Positions 27,250 to 35,120 of a stretch of DNA of 64,000 nucleotides are shown here, piece by piece (positions within the stretch are counted from its first letter, which is position 1; each line of letters opens with the position of its first letter). The DNA is taken from assembly GCF_018919145.1 (NCBI RefSeq), contig NZ_JAHLQJ010000009.1, positions 1 to 64,000 of the forward strand, in the 5' to 3' direction. The position numbers and the translations under genes are program-made. Origin of the DNA: Paenibacillus brevis (GTDB taxonomy: Bacteria > Bacillota > Bacilli > Paenibacillales > Paenibacillaceae). The notes under the pieces were generated by a model. It had not been told where the DNA came from and searched no databases. It saw only the letters and a list, made by a program, of their open reading frames with translations.

Positions 27250-27981
27250 TTATTCGTTGTCTCCGGCTACGCTATCCTCAGCCGCTTGCTTGCAGATCCT
27301 TTCATCCCAAAGCGACCATGGGAAGACTCTGGGCGGGAGAGAGATCAGGTCAACCGGCGTTTTGCTGACCGGATGGGGGAAGCCGACATATACGGACCAG
27401 AGCGCTAACTGTTCCCCGGGAGTATTCAACTCTGCTCCATACTTCTGATCTCCATACAAAGGGCAGCCTATTCCGCTTAACTGAACGCGGATTTGATGAG
27501 ATCGGCCTGTAAGCAATTTGACACGAACCAGGCTAAGGTTCTGTTCCGCAGCGTATCCGACAACCTTAAAATCAAGAATGGCTTCCTTGCCCCCCATTGT
27601 TCCAGTCGGAACGATGCTCACGGTATTGGTCCGTTCATCCTTCAGCAGCGTATCCTTCAGTCTTCCCTCGATGTGAGCCGGCTTGCCGCGCACGACGGCC
27701 AAATAGGTTTTCTCCAGCTTGCGGATTCTAACGGCATCCGATAATCTTGAGGCGGCCTTGGAGGTTTTGGCAAAGATCATGGCTCCTCCAACCGGGCGGT
27801 CAAGCCGGTGCACAAGCCCGAGATAAACATTGCCCGGCTTGGCATATCTCTGGCGGAGATCCTTCTTGAGCAGATTAAGCAGATCCTCATCGCCGCTTGC
27901 ATCGGCCTGGGTCGGGATATTAACCGGCTTCACAATCCCAAGTAAGTGGTTATCTTCGAACAGGATGGCGATGTCTTGCAT
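27250..27981 (-). CDS. RluA-family pseudouridine synthase
   Basis: A 243-residue RNA pseudouridine synthase of the RluA/RluD type without an S4 domain. The catalytic motif HRLDRPVGGAMIFAKTSKAA contains the essential Asp. Other family blocks are GLVHRLDRP, GRSHQIRVQLSGIGCPLYGDQKYG and LWSVYVGFPHP. It isomerises uridines in rRNA or tRNA; the target site is not evident. The start is the ATG at 27981, 8 bases after GGAGG. That ATG shares one base with the stop of the methyltransferase gene (TGATG), so the two RNA-modification genes are translated in tandem. A start further upstream would enter the methyltransferase frame. Confidence 0.88.
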   Translation of the reverse strand: MQDIAILFEDNHLLGIVKPVNIPTQADASGDEDLLNLLKKDLRQRYAKPGNVYLGLVHRLDRPVGGAMIFAKTSKAASRLSDAVRIRKLEKTYLAVVRGKPAHIEGRLKDTLLKDERTNTVSIVPTGTMGGKEAILDFKVVGYAAEQNLSLVRVKLLTGRSHQIRVQLSGIGCPLYGDQKYGAELNTPGEQLALWSVYVGFPHPVSKTPVDLISLPPRVFPWSLWDERICKQAAEDSVAGDNE

Positions 27982-28847
27982 CAGGATTCCTCCCACCGTC
28001 CAAGAATGCCGCAAGGCAGATAAAGACCGGAGCGGGTAATAGGAAGGCCTAGTTCACCTGCAGAGATCGTACCGCCGCAGCGCTGCTTGACGGTCATGGA
28101 CAATATATTATGAAGCACCGTAGGTGAGATGCCTGTGGTATAGGAATTAATCAGGAAGAAAAGCGGATTGTCAGAGAGTATGGACATGCAGGATTCGACG
28201 AAGGGATACAAGCTCGTCTCCAGCTTCCACATTTCACCTCCGGGTCCTCTTCCATAGGATGGCGGGTCCATAATGATGGCATCGTATTTATTGCCGCGGC
28301 GCTGCTCCCGCTGCACGAATTTGAATACATCATCGGTAATGAAGCGGACAGGGCGATCTGCAAGACCTGAGAGGGCGAGATTTTCCTTGGCCCATTGCAC
28401 CATGCCCTTCGCAGCATCGACGTGTACAACGGATGCACCGGCGGATGCGGCTGCTACGGTCGCGCCTCCTGTGTAAGCGAACAGGTTAAGAACTTGAATC
28501 GGACGGCCTGCGGATGCTATCTTGTCCATCATCCAGCGCCAGTTCGCTGCCTGCTCCGGGAACAATCCGGTATGTTTGAAATTGGTCGGTTTAATGTGGA
28601 ATTTAAGCCGGTCGTAAGAGATGCTCCAGCGATCCGGAAGGGATTTTTTCATTTCCCATTGTCCGCCGCCTGAAGAGCTGCGGTGATAATGGCCATGCAC
28701 GTCACGCCACTTGGCATTCTCATCCTGGATGGGCCAGATAATCTGCGGATCTGGCCTGCGAAGCACTACATCCCCCCAGCGCTCCAGCTTTTCTCCATTG
28801 CCGGTATCGATAACCTCGTAATCTTTCCAGTCGTTTGCTACATACAT
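27981..28847 (-). CDS. Class I SAM-dependent methyltransferase, RlmI/RlmK-like
   Basis: A 288-residue methyltransferase. It has the AdoMet motif VLNLFAYTGGATVAAASAGA, an acidic VHVDAAKGMV, and the catalytic-type IIMDPPSYGRG. That DPPS loop, and the N-terminal beta-rich part, resemble the RlmI/RlmK rRNA cytosine methyltransferase group. No PUA domain is recognised at the N-terminus. The ATG at 28847 is preferred because GGAAG lies six bases before it; an upstream ATG at 28868 has no ribosome site. It is co-translated with the pseudouridine synthase. A TTGGCA/TACAAT pair (19-base spacer) on the minus strand at 28928-28958 is a possible promoter. Confidence 0.78.
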   Translation of the reverse strand: MYVANDWKDYEVIDTGNGEKLERWGDVVLRRPDPQIIWPIQDENAKWRDVHGHYHRSSSGGGQWEMKKSLPDRWSISYDRLKFHIKPTNFKHTGLFPEQAANWRWMMDKIASAGRPIQVLNLFAYTGGATVAAASAGASVVHVDAAKGMVQWAKENLALSGLADRPVRFITDDVFKFVQREQRRGNKYDAIIMDPPSYGRGPGGEMWKLETSLYPFVESCMSILSDNPLFFLINSYTTGISPTVLHNILSMTVKQRCGGTISAGELGLPITRSGLYLPCGILGRWEES

Positions 28848-28993
28848 TCGTGTCTTCCATCCTTCCATGCGTAAACGGGTTTCCGTGTCTCAAGCGGCTT
28901 CCGGGAAAAGAAACCGATTCGCTTGTTATTGTACCTTATTTCGCTATGACCATGCCAACAATATTGATTAATTCAATTTTGGTCTTTGAAAAA

Positions 28994-29002
28994 TGTTATA
29001 AT
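28994..29002 (+). promoter_or_regulatory. Extended -10 promoter of the ABC exporter gene
   Basis: TGTTATAAT is an extended -10 box (TGn before a perfect TATAAT). No good -35 precedes it, as is common for extended -10 promoters. The leader is about 50 bases and carries ATAGATAGATAGGAG. The 28869-28920 stretch between the divergent genes holds no other feature. Confidence 0.5.
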
Positions 29003-29052
29003 TGTGTTACTGTGTTCAGCATTAGATAAATAGATAGATAGGAGAGAAGAGG

Positions 29053-30777
29053 ATGTTACGCCGTTTTTTTTCATATTATAAGCCTTACAAAAATCTGTTT
29101 ATTCTGGATTTCGGCTGTGCGGTCATTGCCGGTCTCCTGGAGCTGGGATTTCCGATCGCGGTTAATCAATTCGTAGACAAGCTTCTCCCGGGGAAGGATT
29201 GGAATCTGATCATTCTTGCAAGCGCCGCATTGCTGGGTGTTTACGTCTTGAATACAGTATTGAATTACATCGTTACTTACTGGGGGCATATGCTGGGTGT
29301 CAATATCGAGACCCGGATGCGCAGAAAGATGTTCGGTCATCTTCAGAAGCTGTCCTTTCGCTTTTATGACAATAATAAAACAGGCCACTTGATGTCCAGA
29401 ATCTCGAATGATCTGGATAATATCGGCGAGGTTGCCCACCATGGACCGGAGGACGTCTTTATTGCGTTCATGACGCTGATCGGCTCTTTCCTGTTGATGC
29501 TGTCCATTCACTGGAAGCTGGCTGTGTTGACCTTCCTTGTTGTTCCTGTACTTGTATGGGTGGCGCTTCATTATAATGGAAAGATGACGAAGACCTACCG
29601 GGGATTATTTGGGGCCCTGGCTGATTTCAATGCAAGAGTTGAGGAGAACATCGGCGGAATCCGCGTCGTTCAGGCCTTCGCGAACGAAGAGCACGAGAAG
29701 AAGCAATTCGCTGAGAATAACGGAAAATACCGTACTACCAAGCTTCAAGCCTATAAGATTATGGCGGGCAGTATGTCGATTAACTATATGATGATGCGTC
29801 TGGTATCCCTGTTTGTTATGGTATGCGGGACCTGGTTCGTCATTCGCGGTGAGCTGTCCTACGGCGAGTTCATCGGATTCTTGCTGCTTGCTAACGTATT
29901 CACGCGTCCGATAGAGAAGATTAATGCTATTATCGAGAGCTATCCGAAGGGCATAGCCGGCTTTAAGCGTTATCTTGAGATTATGGATACGGCTCCTGAT
30001 GTAACGGACCAAGCGGATGCAGTCGATGCGGGCTGGCTGAAGGGGGATATCGTATTCGATCGCGTGAGTTTCGGATATGACGGCGAGGCGAAGGTGCTAA
30101 ATGATATTTCGCTAAAGATTCAGGCCGGTGAGACCGTTGCCTTTGTCGGACCTTCCGGAGCCGGGAAGACGACGCTGTGCAGCTTGCTTCCGAGATTTTA
30201 TGAACCTAATGACGGATCGATCTCCATTGACGGAACCGATATCCGGAAGATGACGTTGTCCTCACTTCGCCGTAATATCGGAATCGTGCAGCAGGATGTG
30301 TATTTATTCTCGGGTTCCATCCGGGAAAATATTTCTTACGGCAAGCTTGATGCTAACGAACAGGAAATTTGGGAGGCCGCACGCCGGGCGAAGCTGGAGG
30401 AATTCATTCTGGCTCAGCCGGAAGGAATGGATACGGTTATCGGGGAGCGGGGTGTCAAGCTGTCCGGCGGGCAAAAGCAGCGCCTGGCTATTGCACGAAT
30501 GTTCCTCAAGAATCCGCCGATCCTGATTCTGGACGAAGCGACCTCAGCATTGGATACCGAGACAGAACTGGCGATTCAGAAGTCGCTGGCTGAGCTGTCC
30601 GAAGGCCGCACAACGCTTGTGATCGCTCACCGTCTTGCAACGATCAAGAATGCAGACCGAATTGTGGTCGTATCTGAGGAAGGAATTTCGGAGCAGGGAA
30701 GACATGAAGACCTGGTAGGAGCTGGCGGCCATTACAGCCGACTGCATCAGGCTCAATTCGGCGTATTGAATTCCTAA
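29053..30777 (+). CDS. ABC exporter, fused membrane and ATPase domains
   Basis: A 574-residue half-transporter of the MsbA/LmrA/YknU class. Six membrane helices fill the first 310 residues and the nucleotide-binding domain the rest. The latter has Walker A GPSGAGKTT, Q-loop VQQDVYLFS, signature LSGGQKQRLAIARM, Walker B ILILDEATSALD and the His switch VIAHRL. All ATP-site motifs are canonical, so it can work as a homodimer. The cargo is unknown; drugs, lipids and peptides are possible. A small ABC ATPase gene follows after 14 bases in the same operon. Confidence 0.9.
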   Translation: MLRRFFSYYKPYKNLFILDFGCAVIAGLLELGFPIAVNQFVDKLLPGKDWNLIILASAALLGVYVLNTVLNYIVTYWGHMLGVNIETRMRRKMFGHLQKLSFRFYDNNKTGHLMSRISNDLDNIGEVAHHGPEDVFIAFMTLIGSFLLMLSIHWKLAVLTFLVVPVLVWVALHYNGKMTKTYRGLFGALADFNARVEENIGGIRVVQAFANEEHEKKQFAENNGKYRTTKLQAYKIMAGSMSINYMMMRLVSLFVMVCGTWFVIRGELSYGEFIGFLLLANVFTRPIEKINAIIESYPKGIAGFKRYLEIMDTAPDVTDQADAVDAGWLKGDIVFDRVSFGYDGEAKVLNDISLKIQAGETVAFVGPSGAGKTTLCSLLPRFYEPNDGSISIDGTDIRKMTLSSLRRNIGIVQQDVYLFSGSIRENISYGKLDANEQEIWEAARRAKLEEFILAQPEGMDTVIGERGVKLSGGQKQRLAIARMFLKNPPILILDEATSALDTETELAIQKSLAELSEGRTTLVIAHRLATIKNADRIVVVSEEGISEQGRHEDLVGAGGHYSRLHQAQFGVLNS

Positions 30778-30791
30778 GGAGGCAGATGGAG

Positions 30792-31574
30792 ATGAGCAAT
30801 TATGTGGAGCTGGAGCAGGTGAGCTGGAGACGGGAAGGCAAAGAAGTCTTAAGCGATATGAACTGGAAGGCGAAGAATGGGGAGCATTGGGCGATCTTTG
30901 GATTGAACGGGTCCGGAAAGACCACGTTGCTGAATCTGATCTGCGGGTATATCTGGCCGTCAACCGGACAAATTCGAGTGTTGGGTGAAAAATACGGAGA
31001 GATCGATCTTCGCGAGTTGCGCAAATCCATTGGCTGGGTTAGCTCCTCCCTTCAAGCAAGAATTCATGGGGGAGAGACGGCTCAGCGGCTGGTCGTCAGC
31101 GGCAAGTTTGCGTCGATTGGCATTTATGAGCAGCCTGAGCCAGAGGATTTCGACCGAGCCAGACAATTAATGGATCAATTACGATGCGGGCATTTATGGG
31201 ACAGAACGTATCAGACCTGTTCCCAAGGAGAACAACAAAAGCTGCTGATTGCCCGGGCCTTAATGGCTAACCCGAAGCTGTTAATTCTGGATGAAGCCGC
31301 TAACGGGCTTGATTTTATCTCCAGAGAAGGGCTGCTGGACAGCATTGCCGAGCTTGGCGCCCTGCCGGATTCGCCTCATATGATGTATGTAACGCACCAT
31401 ACGGAAGAGATCCTGCCTCTTTTCTCCAAGACATTACTGCTCCGTCGGGGCCAGATCTTCAAGCAGGGAAATACGAGAGATATGTTAAATAGCGAGGTGT
31501 TATCCTCGTTCTTTGAGCTTCCGGTTCATGTAGAATGGAATCAAGACCGCGCTTGGCTGTCCCGGCAAATGTAA
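30792..31574 (+). CDS. YlmA-like ABC ATPase without a membrane partner
   Basis: A 260-residue stand-alone ABC ATPase. It has Walker A GLNGSGKTT, the signature TCSQGEQQKLLIARALM in place of LSGGQ, Walker B LLILDEAANGLDF, and the switch His in YVTHHTEE. The aberrant signature and the absence of a permease gene resemble the B. subtilis YlmA class. The function of that class is not settled. AAGGAGG lies nine bases before ATG at 30792 but only three before ATG at 30786, so the inner ATG is chosen. It is co-transcribed with the preceding exporter, but it could also act elsewhere. Confidence 0.8.
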   Translation: MSNYVELEQVSWRREGKEVLSDMNWKAKNGEHWAIFGLNGSGKTTLLNLICGYIWPSTGQIRVLGEKYGEIDLRELRKSIGWVSSSLQARIHGGETAQRLVVSGKFASIGIYEQPEPEDFDRARQLMDQLRCGHLWDRTYQTCSQGEQQKLLIARALMANPKLLILDEAANGLDFISREGLLDSIAELGALPDSPHMMYVTHHTEEILPLFSKTLLLRRGQIFKQGNTRDMLNSEVLSSFFELPVHVEWNQDRAWLSRQM

Positions 31575-31585
31575 TCAGAATTTTT

Positions 31586-31611
31586 TGCGACCAATACTTG
31601 CTTTCTCCGTA
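31586..31611 (+). promoter_or_regulatory. ECF-like promoter before the SPFH gene
   Basis: TGCGAC (31586-31591), 16 bases, then CGTA (31608-31611). The spacing and the CGTA box equal the sigma-W layout at pspA, but the -35 box deviates (TGCGAC for TGAAAC). The mapping is tentative. Confidence 0.35.
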
Positions 31612-31668
31612 TTAATGATATGACCGCCAGACATGGCCTAACTAACAGAACGATATGGGGGAGAGCAG

Positions 31669-32526
31669 ATGGAGACAGTAAACCAAACGCCGAAGAAAGT
31701 GCGGAATATGAGGGGATTAACGACTACGGCAGTGCTGGTAGTGTTGTTGTTGATTGTAGGTGCGAGCAGTGTGGCCCAAGTGGAATACGGGCATGTAGGA
31801 TTGTATAAAACATTCGGTAAGCTGCACAGCAGTGTGTTGGCACCGGGCCTTCATTTAAAGATTCCATTTGTTCAAAATGTTATTCAAGTTAATACCCAGG
31901 TGACGAAATCGGAAACGGATGCAACGGCGTCCTCCAAGGATCTGCAGCCCGTATCCACCCACGTTGCGGTAAACTTCTCCGTGAACAAGGAATCGGCTTT
32001 CGAATTGATGAACAATGTGGGCAGCAATTATGACGCGATCATTATTAATCCTGCGATTCAAGAGATCGTGAAGGAAGTGACGGCCCGCTATCAGGCGGAG
32101 GATTTGATCGCCAAACGTGATCTTGTAGCCGGTGAGATCAGTGAGCATTTGACCAATCGTCTGGCCAAATACGACTTGATCGTGAACGAAGTGAATATCG
32201 TGAATTTCAAATTCTCTGATGCCTTTAATCAGTCGATCGAGGCCAAGCAGGTTGCTCAGCAACAGGCATTGAAGGCCAGCAACGATCTGAAGCGGATCGA
32301 GATCGAAGCCCAACAGACGATTGCTCAAGCAGAAGCGGAAGCGGCTGCGCTCAAGTTGAAGAAGCAAGAGGTTACCCCCGAGCTGGTACAGCTGAAGCAA
32401 ATCGAAGTTCAGGAAAAGGCCTTGGAGAAATGGGATGGACGTCTCCCGTCCGTTACCGGAGGGGCTACTCCATTTATTGATCTCCAATCGGTTACAGGCA
32501 GCATATCCACTCAATCTACACCTTAA
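31669..32526 (+). CDS. SPFH/prohibitin-family membrane protein
   Basis: A 285-residue prohibitin-type protein. One N-terminal membrane helix (about residues 18-37) anchors it, followed by the SPFH domain (EYGHVGLYKTFGKLHSSVLAPGLHLKIPFV) and a long Ala/Gln/Glu-rich coiled coil (residues 185-235, EAKQVAQQQALKASNDL). Such proteins form large rings in membranes, hold other proteins and modulate proteases such as FtsH. GGGGGAG lies five bases upstream of the ATG. It stands alone with a strong terminator, and its neighbours give no partner. It resembles HflC/prohibitin more than flotillin. Confidence 0.85.
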   Translation: METVNQTPKKVRNMRGLTTTAVLVVLLLIVGASSVAQVEYGHVGLYKTFGKLHSSVLAPGLHLKIPFVQNVIQVNTQVTKSETDATASSKDLQPVSTHVAVNFSVNKESAFELMNNVGSNYDAIIINPAIQEIVKEVTARYQAEDLIAKRDLVAGEISEHLTNRLAKYDLIVNEVNIVNFKFSDAFNQSIEAKQVAQQQALKASNDLKRIEIEAQQTIAQAEAEAAALKLKKQEVTPELVQLKQIEVQEKALEKWDGRLPSVTGGATPFIDLQSVTGSISTQSTP

Positions 32527-32536
32527 ACTATTAAGT

Positions 32537-32572
32537 AAGCCCGCCGGCGTTTAGCCGGCGGGCTTTGCTTTG
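32537..32572. terminator. Terminator overlapping the 3' end of gerB
   Basis: AAGCCCGCCGGC-gttta-GCCGGCGGGCTT is a perfect 12-bp stem. It ends the SPFH gene on the plus strand. On the minus strand its right arm encodes the last residues of the GerB protein (KPAG and the stop), so one hairpin serves both converging genes. Confidence 0.85.
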
Positions 32573-33654
32573 CGCATATGGGTTCGGATCAGCAGCATAA
32601 TCCAGTAGAGCCAAGGGATCAGAAATTCGGCAATCAGCAAGATGAATATGAATTCATATTCAAGGAAACCAACCAACTCAGGCTGGGTTTGGATAACCAC
32701 GAGCGAGTAGACCCCGATGAAGGCAGATACAGGCAGGGCGTAGGATCTGTATTCCTTTACACCCGTAATATGACTCAAACACAATACGCATAAGAACAGG
32801 TTGAAGGATATTTTCACAAATACGCTTGTTAGAAACAGAATGATTAGAATGGGATCAAAGGTCTCGATGAACGAGCCTACCCGGACAAACCGAACCAGGT
32901 CCATTGCAGGATACATTAAATTTGCGGTGAGCTCGGGCCCAAAGGTTAAGAGCACGGAAATAACGTGGGCCAATAAGATTACAGTAGCAGTACATGTGGT
33001 AAATATAAAGGTGCGGAACGTCTTTTTCGGTTTTTTCAAGTAAGGAAACAGCAGGAACAGAAAGCCTAATTGACCAAACGTCAAGATAATCTTGAGCATT
33101 CCATAGCCGAATGCCTTTGGTTGAAGATGCGTTGCAAGGGCAACGAACATATCCATCTCAATCTCTTGGAAGGCAAAGAAGGGAATGATCAGAAAGATCA
33201 ACGCATTGACCAGGAATATGCCTTGAGCGACGAGGAAAATCGTCTCGATCCCGCAATACACCACATATGCAACGCAGATCATAAAGATAGTTACAATCGC
33301 CCAACCGGGCGTCCCGATCAAGTATTCAGACAATAGAAAATCAGAAAGCTGTCTTAAATCAATGGTCGTAATAATCAAATTGATAAGCAGATAATAAATC
33401 ATAAAGCTGTAGTGAGGAATTCTCCCCACCAACTCATGACCATAATTCCCCAGGAACTCACCAGGTCTGGACATGCCTACTTTATAAGCCGGATAAACCA
33501 TCATGCAGCCTACAATCGCTCCTGCTATTGTGGCAGCCGGAGTTGAGAAGGCACTGCCTTCGACCAGAAGACCAAGCATGAACGCAATAATCGTCGTGAA
33601 GCTATATAAATTGAACAGGGAGAAGACGGACATATTTGTGACCTTCGTATTCAT
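32551..33654 (-). CDS. Spore germination permease, GerB family
   Basis: A 367-residue inner-membrane permease-like protein of the GerAB/GerKB family, with about ten transmembrane helices, similar in fold to amino-acid transporters. With GerA and GerC it forms a germinant receptor in the spore's inner membrane and senses the nutrient. Typical segments are MTKVTNMSVFSLFNLYSF-like at the start, GNYGHELVGRIPHY, and LITTIDLRQLSDFLL. The ATG at 33654 follows GGAGG by eight bases; an ORF start at 33669 lacks such a site. It is the fourth gene of the operon. Its germinant cannot be read from sequence. Confidence 0.88.
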   Translation of the reverse strand: MNTKVTNMSVFSLFNLYSFTTIIAFMLGLLVEGSAFSTPAATIAGAIVGCMMVYPAYKVGMSRPGEFLGNYGHELVGRIPHYSFMIYYLLINLIITTIDLRQLSDFLLSEYLIGTPGWAIVTIFMICVAYVVYCGIETIFLVAQGIFLVNALIFLIIPFFAFQEIEMDMFVALATHLQPKAFGYGMLKIILTFGQLGFLFLLFPYLKKPKKTFRTFIFTTCTATVILLAHVISVLLTFGPELTANLMYPAMDLVRFVRVGSFIETFDPILIILFLTSVFVKISFNLFLCVLCLSHITGVKEYRSYALPVSAFIGVYSLVVIQTQPELVGFLEYEFIFILLIAEFLIPWLYWIMLLIRTHMRKAKPAG

Positions 33655-33695
33655 GATCCAAACCTCCAATCTTGTAGCGTATACAAAAATTCAGA

Positions 33696-33896
33696 TTACA
33701 GCATTTTCGAAGCTTTTCTAAGCAACATGGGAAGGGTCCATTGATCCTGAAAGAAGAAGAGCAGTTCTGCTAACAGAAACAATCCGACGGATACGACAAT
33801 AATGATCATTTTGTCCTTGCGCTTAAAATCATCCTTATGCTGTAACCGCCAATTGGTCCACATTACAATCAAGAATATAATCAAAACTCCGACCAT
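33696..33896 (-). CDS. Small two-helix membrane protein in the ger operon (D-subunit-like)
   Basis: Only 66 residues. Two hydrophobic helices (about 2-12 with its flank, and 31-49) are separated by a charged loop HKDDFKRKDK. AAGGAGAG lies six bases before the ATG, so it is surely translated. It sits between gerC and gerB. Small two-helix proteins encoded in ger operons of Bacillus and Clostridium, called D subunits, tune receptor function; this is very likely one. The sequence itself is too short and variable to prove the family. No other function is suggested. Confidence 0.7.
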   Translation of the reverse strand: MVGVLIIFLIVMWTNWRLQHKDDFKRKDKMIIIVVSVGLFLLAELLFFFQDQWTLPMLLRKASKML

Positions 33897-33911
33897 GATA
33901 TCTCTCCTTTT

Positions 33912-35120
33912 TCACAATATCTTTTCGGTTTCCTGTTTAACTGAGCGATAAACGCCGCCTGTTCGATTTAACCGGATGCTGACATCGATCTCGATCGGCA
34001 ATTCGGTCGCATAATAGGATTTCCACCGATCCTTGATGGAATGCCATGCTTTGGGATATCTCCAATCCAGATACTGACTCATAAGAAAGGAATCGGATTG
34101 GGCTTGACGTGTTTTATCAATAACAAGTCTCAATCTTTCTTCCGTGGATTTATCGAGGATTTTTTCGATCTTAAGAATGATCTCAGGATCTTTCAAATCA
34201 ATCTCTGACATTGAGGACAAGACATGGGCCTTGGCTTTGCTCTTGATCTTGAATGAGATTTGTCCATTCTTGACGATGGGCTTAATGCTGGTGCTTATCC
34301 CTTCCGTCGTACAACTGATCTCTCTGCCATCGCTCGGAGAGTTGATTGTTATAATAGATGATTTCATCTGTGAGCTGATCCAGAGAGCTCCCTGCAACTC
34401 CTTCCGGTTCATGGTAATTTTAGACATCTTTCCGCCGCTGAAGATCGCGGCACCGCCGGAGCCCATCCACATACTCTTCTTTGGGTCTTCCGTACTGATC
34501 TCCGAGGCCTTGCCGAAGACAAGCAGCGGGGTCAGGATATCGCCGCCTTTATATTTGGCAAGCTTAAAATCCTTGACCGTGGTATCCAGGGTAACATGCG
34601 TACTCACATAGCGCTTGAGGATATCGGACAGAAATCGTTCGAACACCAATGGGATTTTCATGATTTCTTCAACTTCATTCGTCGTGACATACAAGTTGGC
34701 GCTCAAACGGAAGGCAGGCTGCCGGTTGACGAATTCAATAACTTCATCAATGCCATGCTCCGCCATTCTTCTGCCAACAACGATGACTCTAGTCTGTCCA
34801 AATGAGATACTTCTGGAGATATCGACCTGAATTAAGCGCAGCGCCTGGGATATGTTTTCCGCTTTTTTTCCAACAAAAGTGAACGGATCGGTTGCTTGGG
34901 GGCTGCTTCCGCCTGCTTGTCCGGGCACCATACGATTGGGTAAGGGAACACCGACATAGAGCTGAATTTGACCATCTTCGGTCCGGTCAATCAATACGGA
35001 TTGAATAAAAGCGCGAGTATTCAATTCCATGGAGGACCAGCATCCACCGACACCTGTAAACAGAAGCAGAATAAGCAGGGCTATAGCCAAGAACCTTCGT
35101 TGTTTGTTAAGAAAGCTCAT
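33912..35120 (-). CDS. Spore germination lipoprotein, GerC family
   Basis: A 402-residue lipoprotein of the GerAC/GerKC family. The signal peptide ends in the lipobox TGVGGC, cysteine being followed by WSSMELN, which is a hallmark of the family. Downstream are segments such as ALRLIQVDISRSISFGQTRVIVVGR and LFERFLSDILKRYVST-like. It is anchored on the outer face of the spore inner membrane and is one of the three receptor subunits. The start at 35120 overlaps the gerA stop by four bases (ATGA), with AAAGGAG seven bases upstream. The ORF could begin nine codons earlier, but then it would lack a ribosome site. Confidence 0.9.
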   Translation of the reverse strand: MSFLNKQRRFLAIALLILLLFTGVGGCWSSMELNTRAFIQSVLIDRTEDGQIQLYVGVPLPNRMVPGQAGGSSPQATDPFTFVGKKAENISQALRLIQVDISRSISFGQTRVIVVGRRMAEHGIDEVIEFVNRQPAFRLSANLYVTTNEVEEIMKIPLVFERFLSDILKRYVSTHVTLDTTVKDFKLAKYKGGDILTPLLVFGKASEISTEDPKKSMWMGSGGAAIFSGGKMSKITMNRKELQGALWISSQMKSSIITINSPSDGREISCTTEGISTSIKPIVKNGQISFKIKSKAKAHVLSSMSEIDLKDPEIILKIEKILDKSTEERLRLVIDKTRQAQSDSFLMSQYLDWRYPKAWHSIKDRWKSYYATELPIEIDVSIRLNRTGGVYRSVKQETEKIL

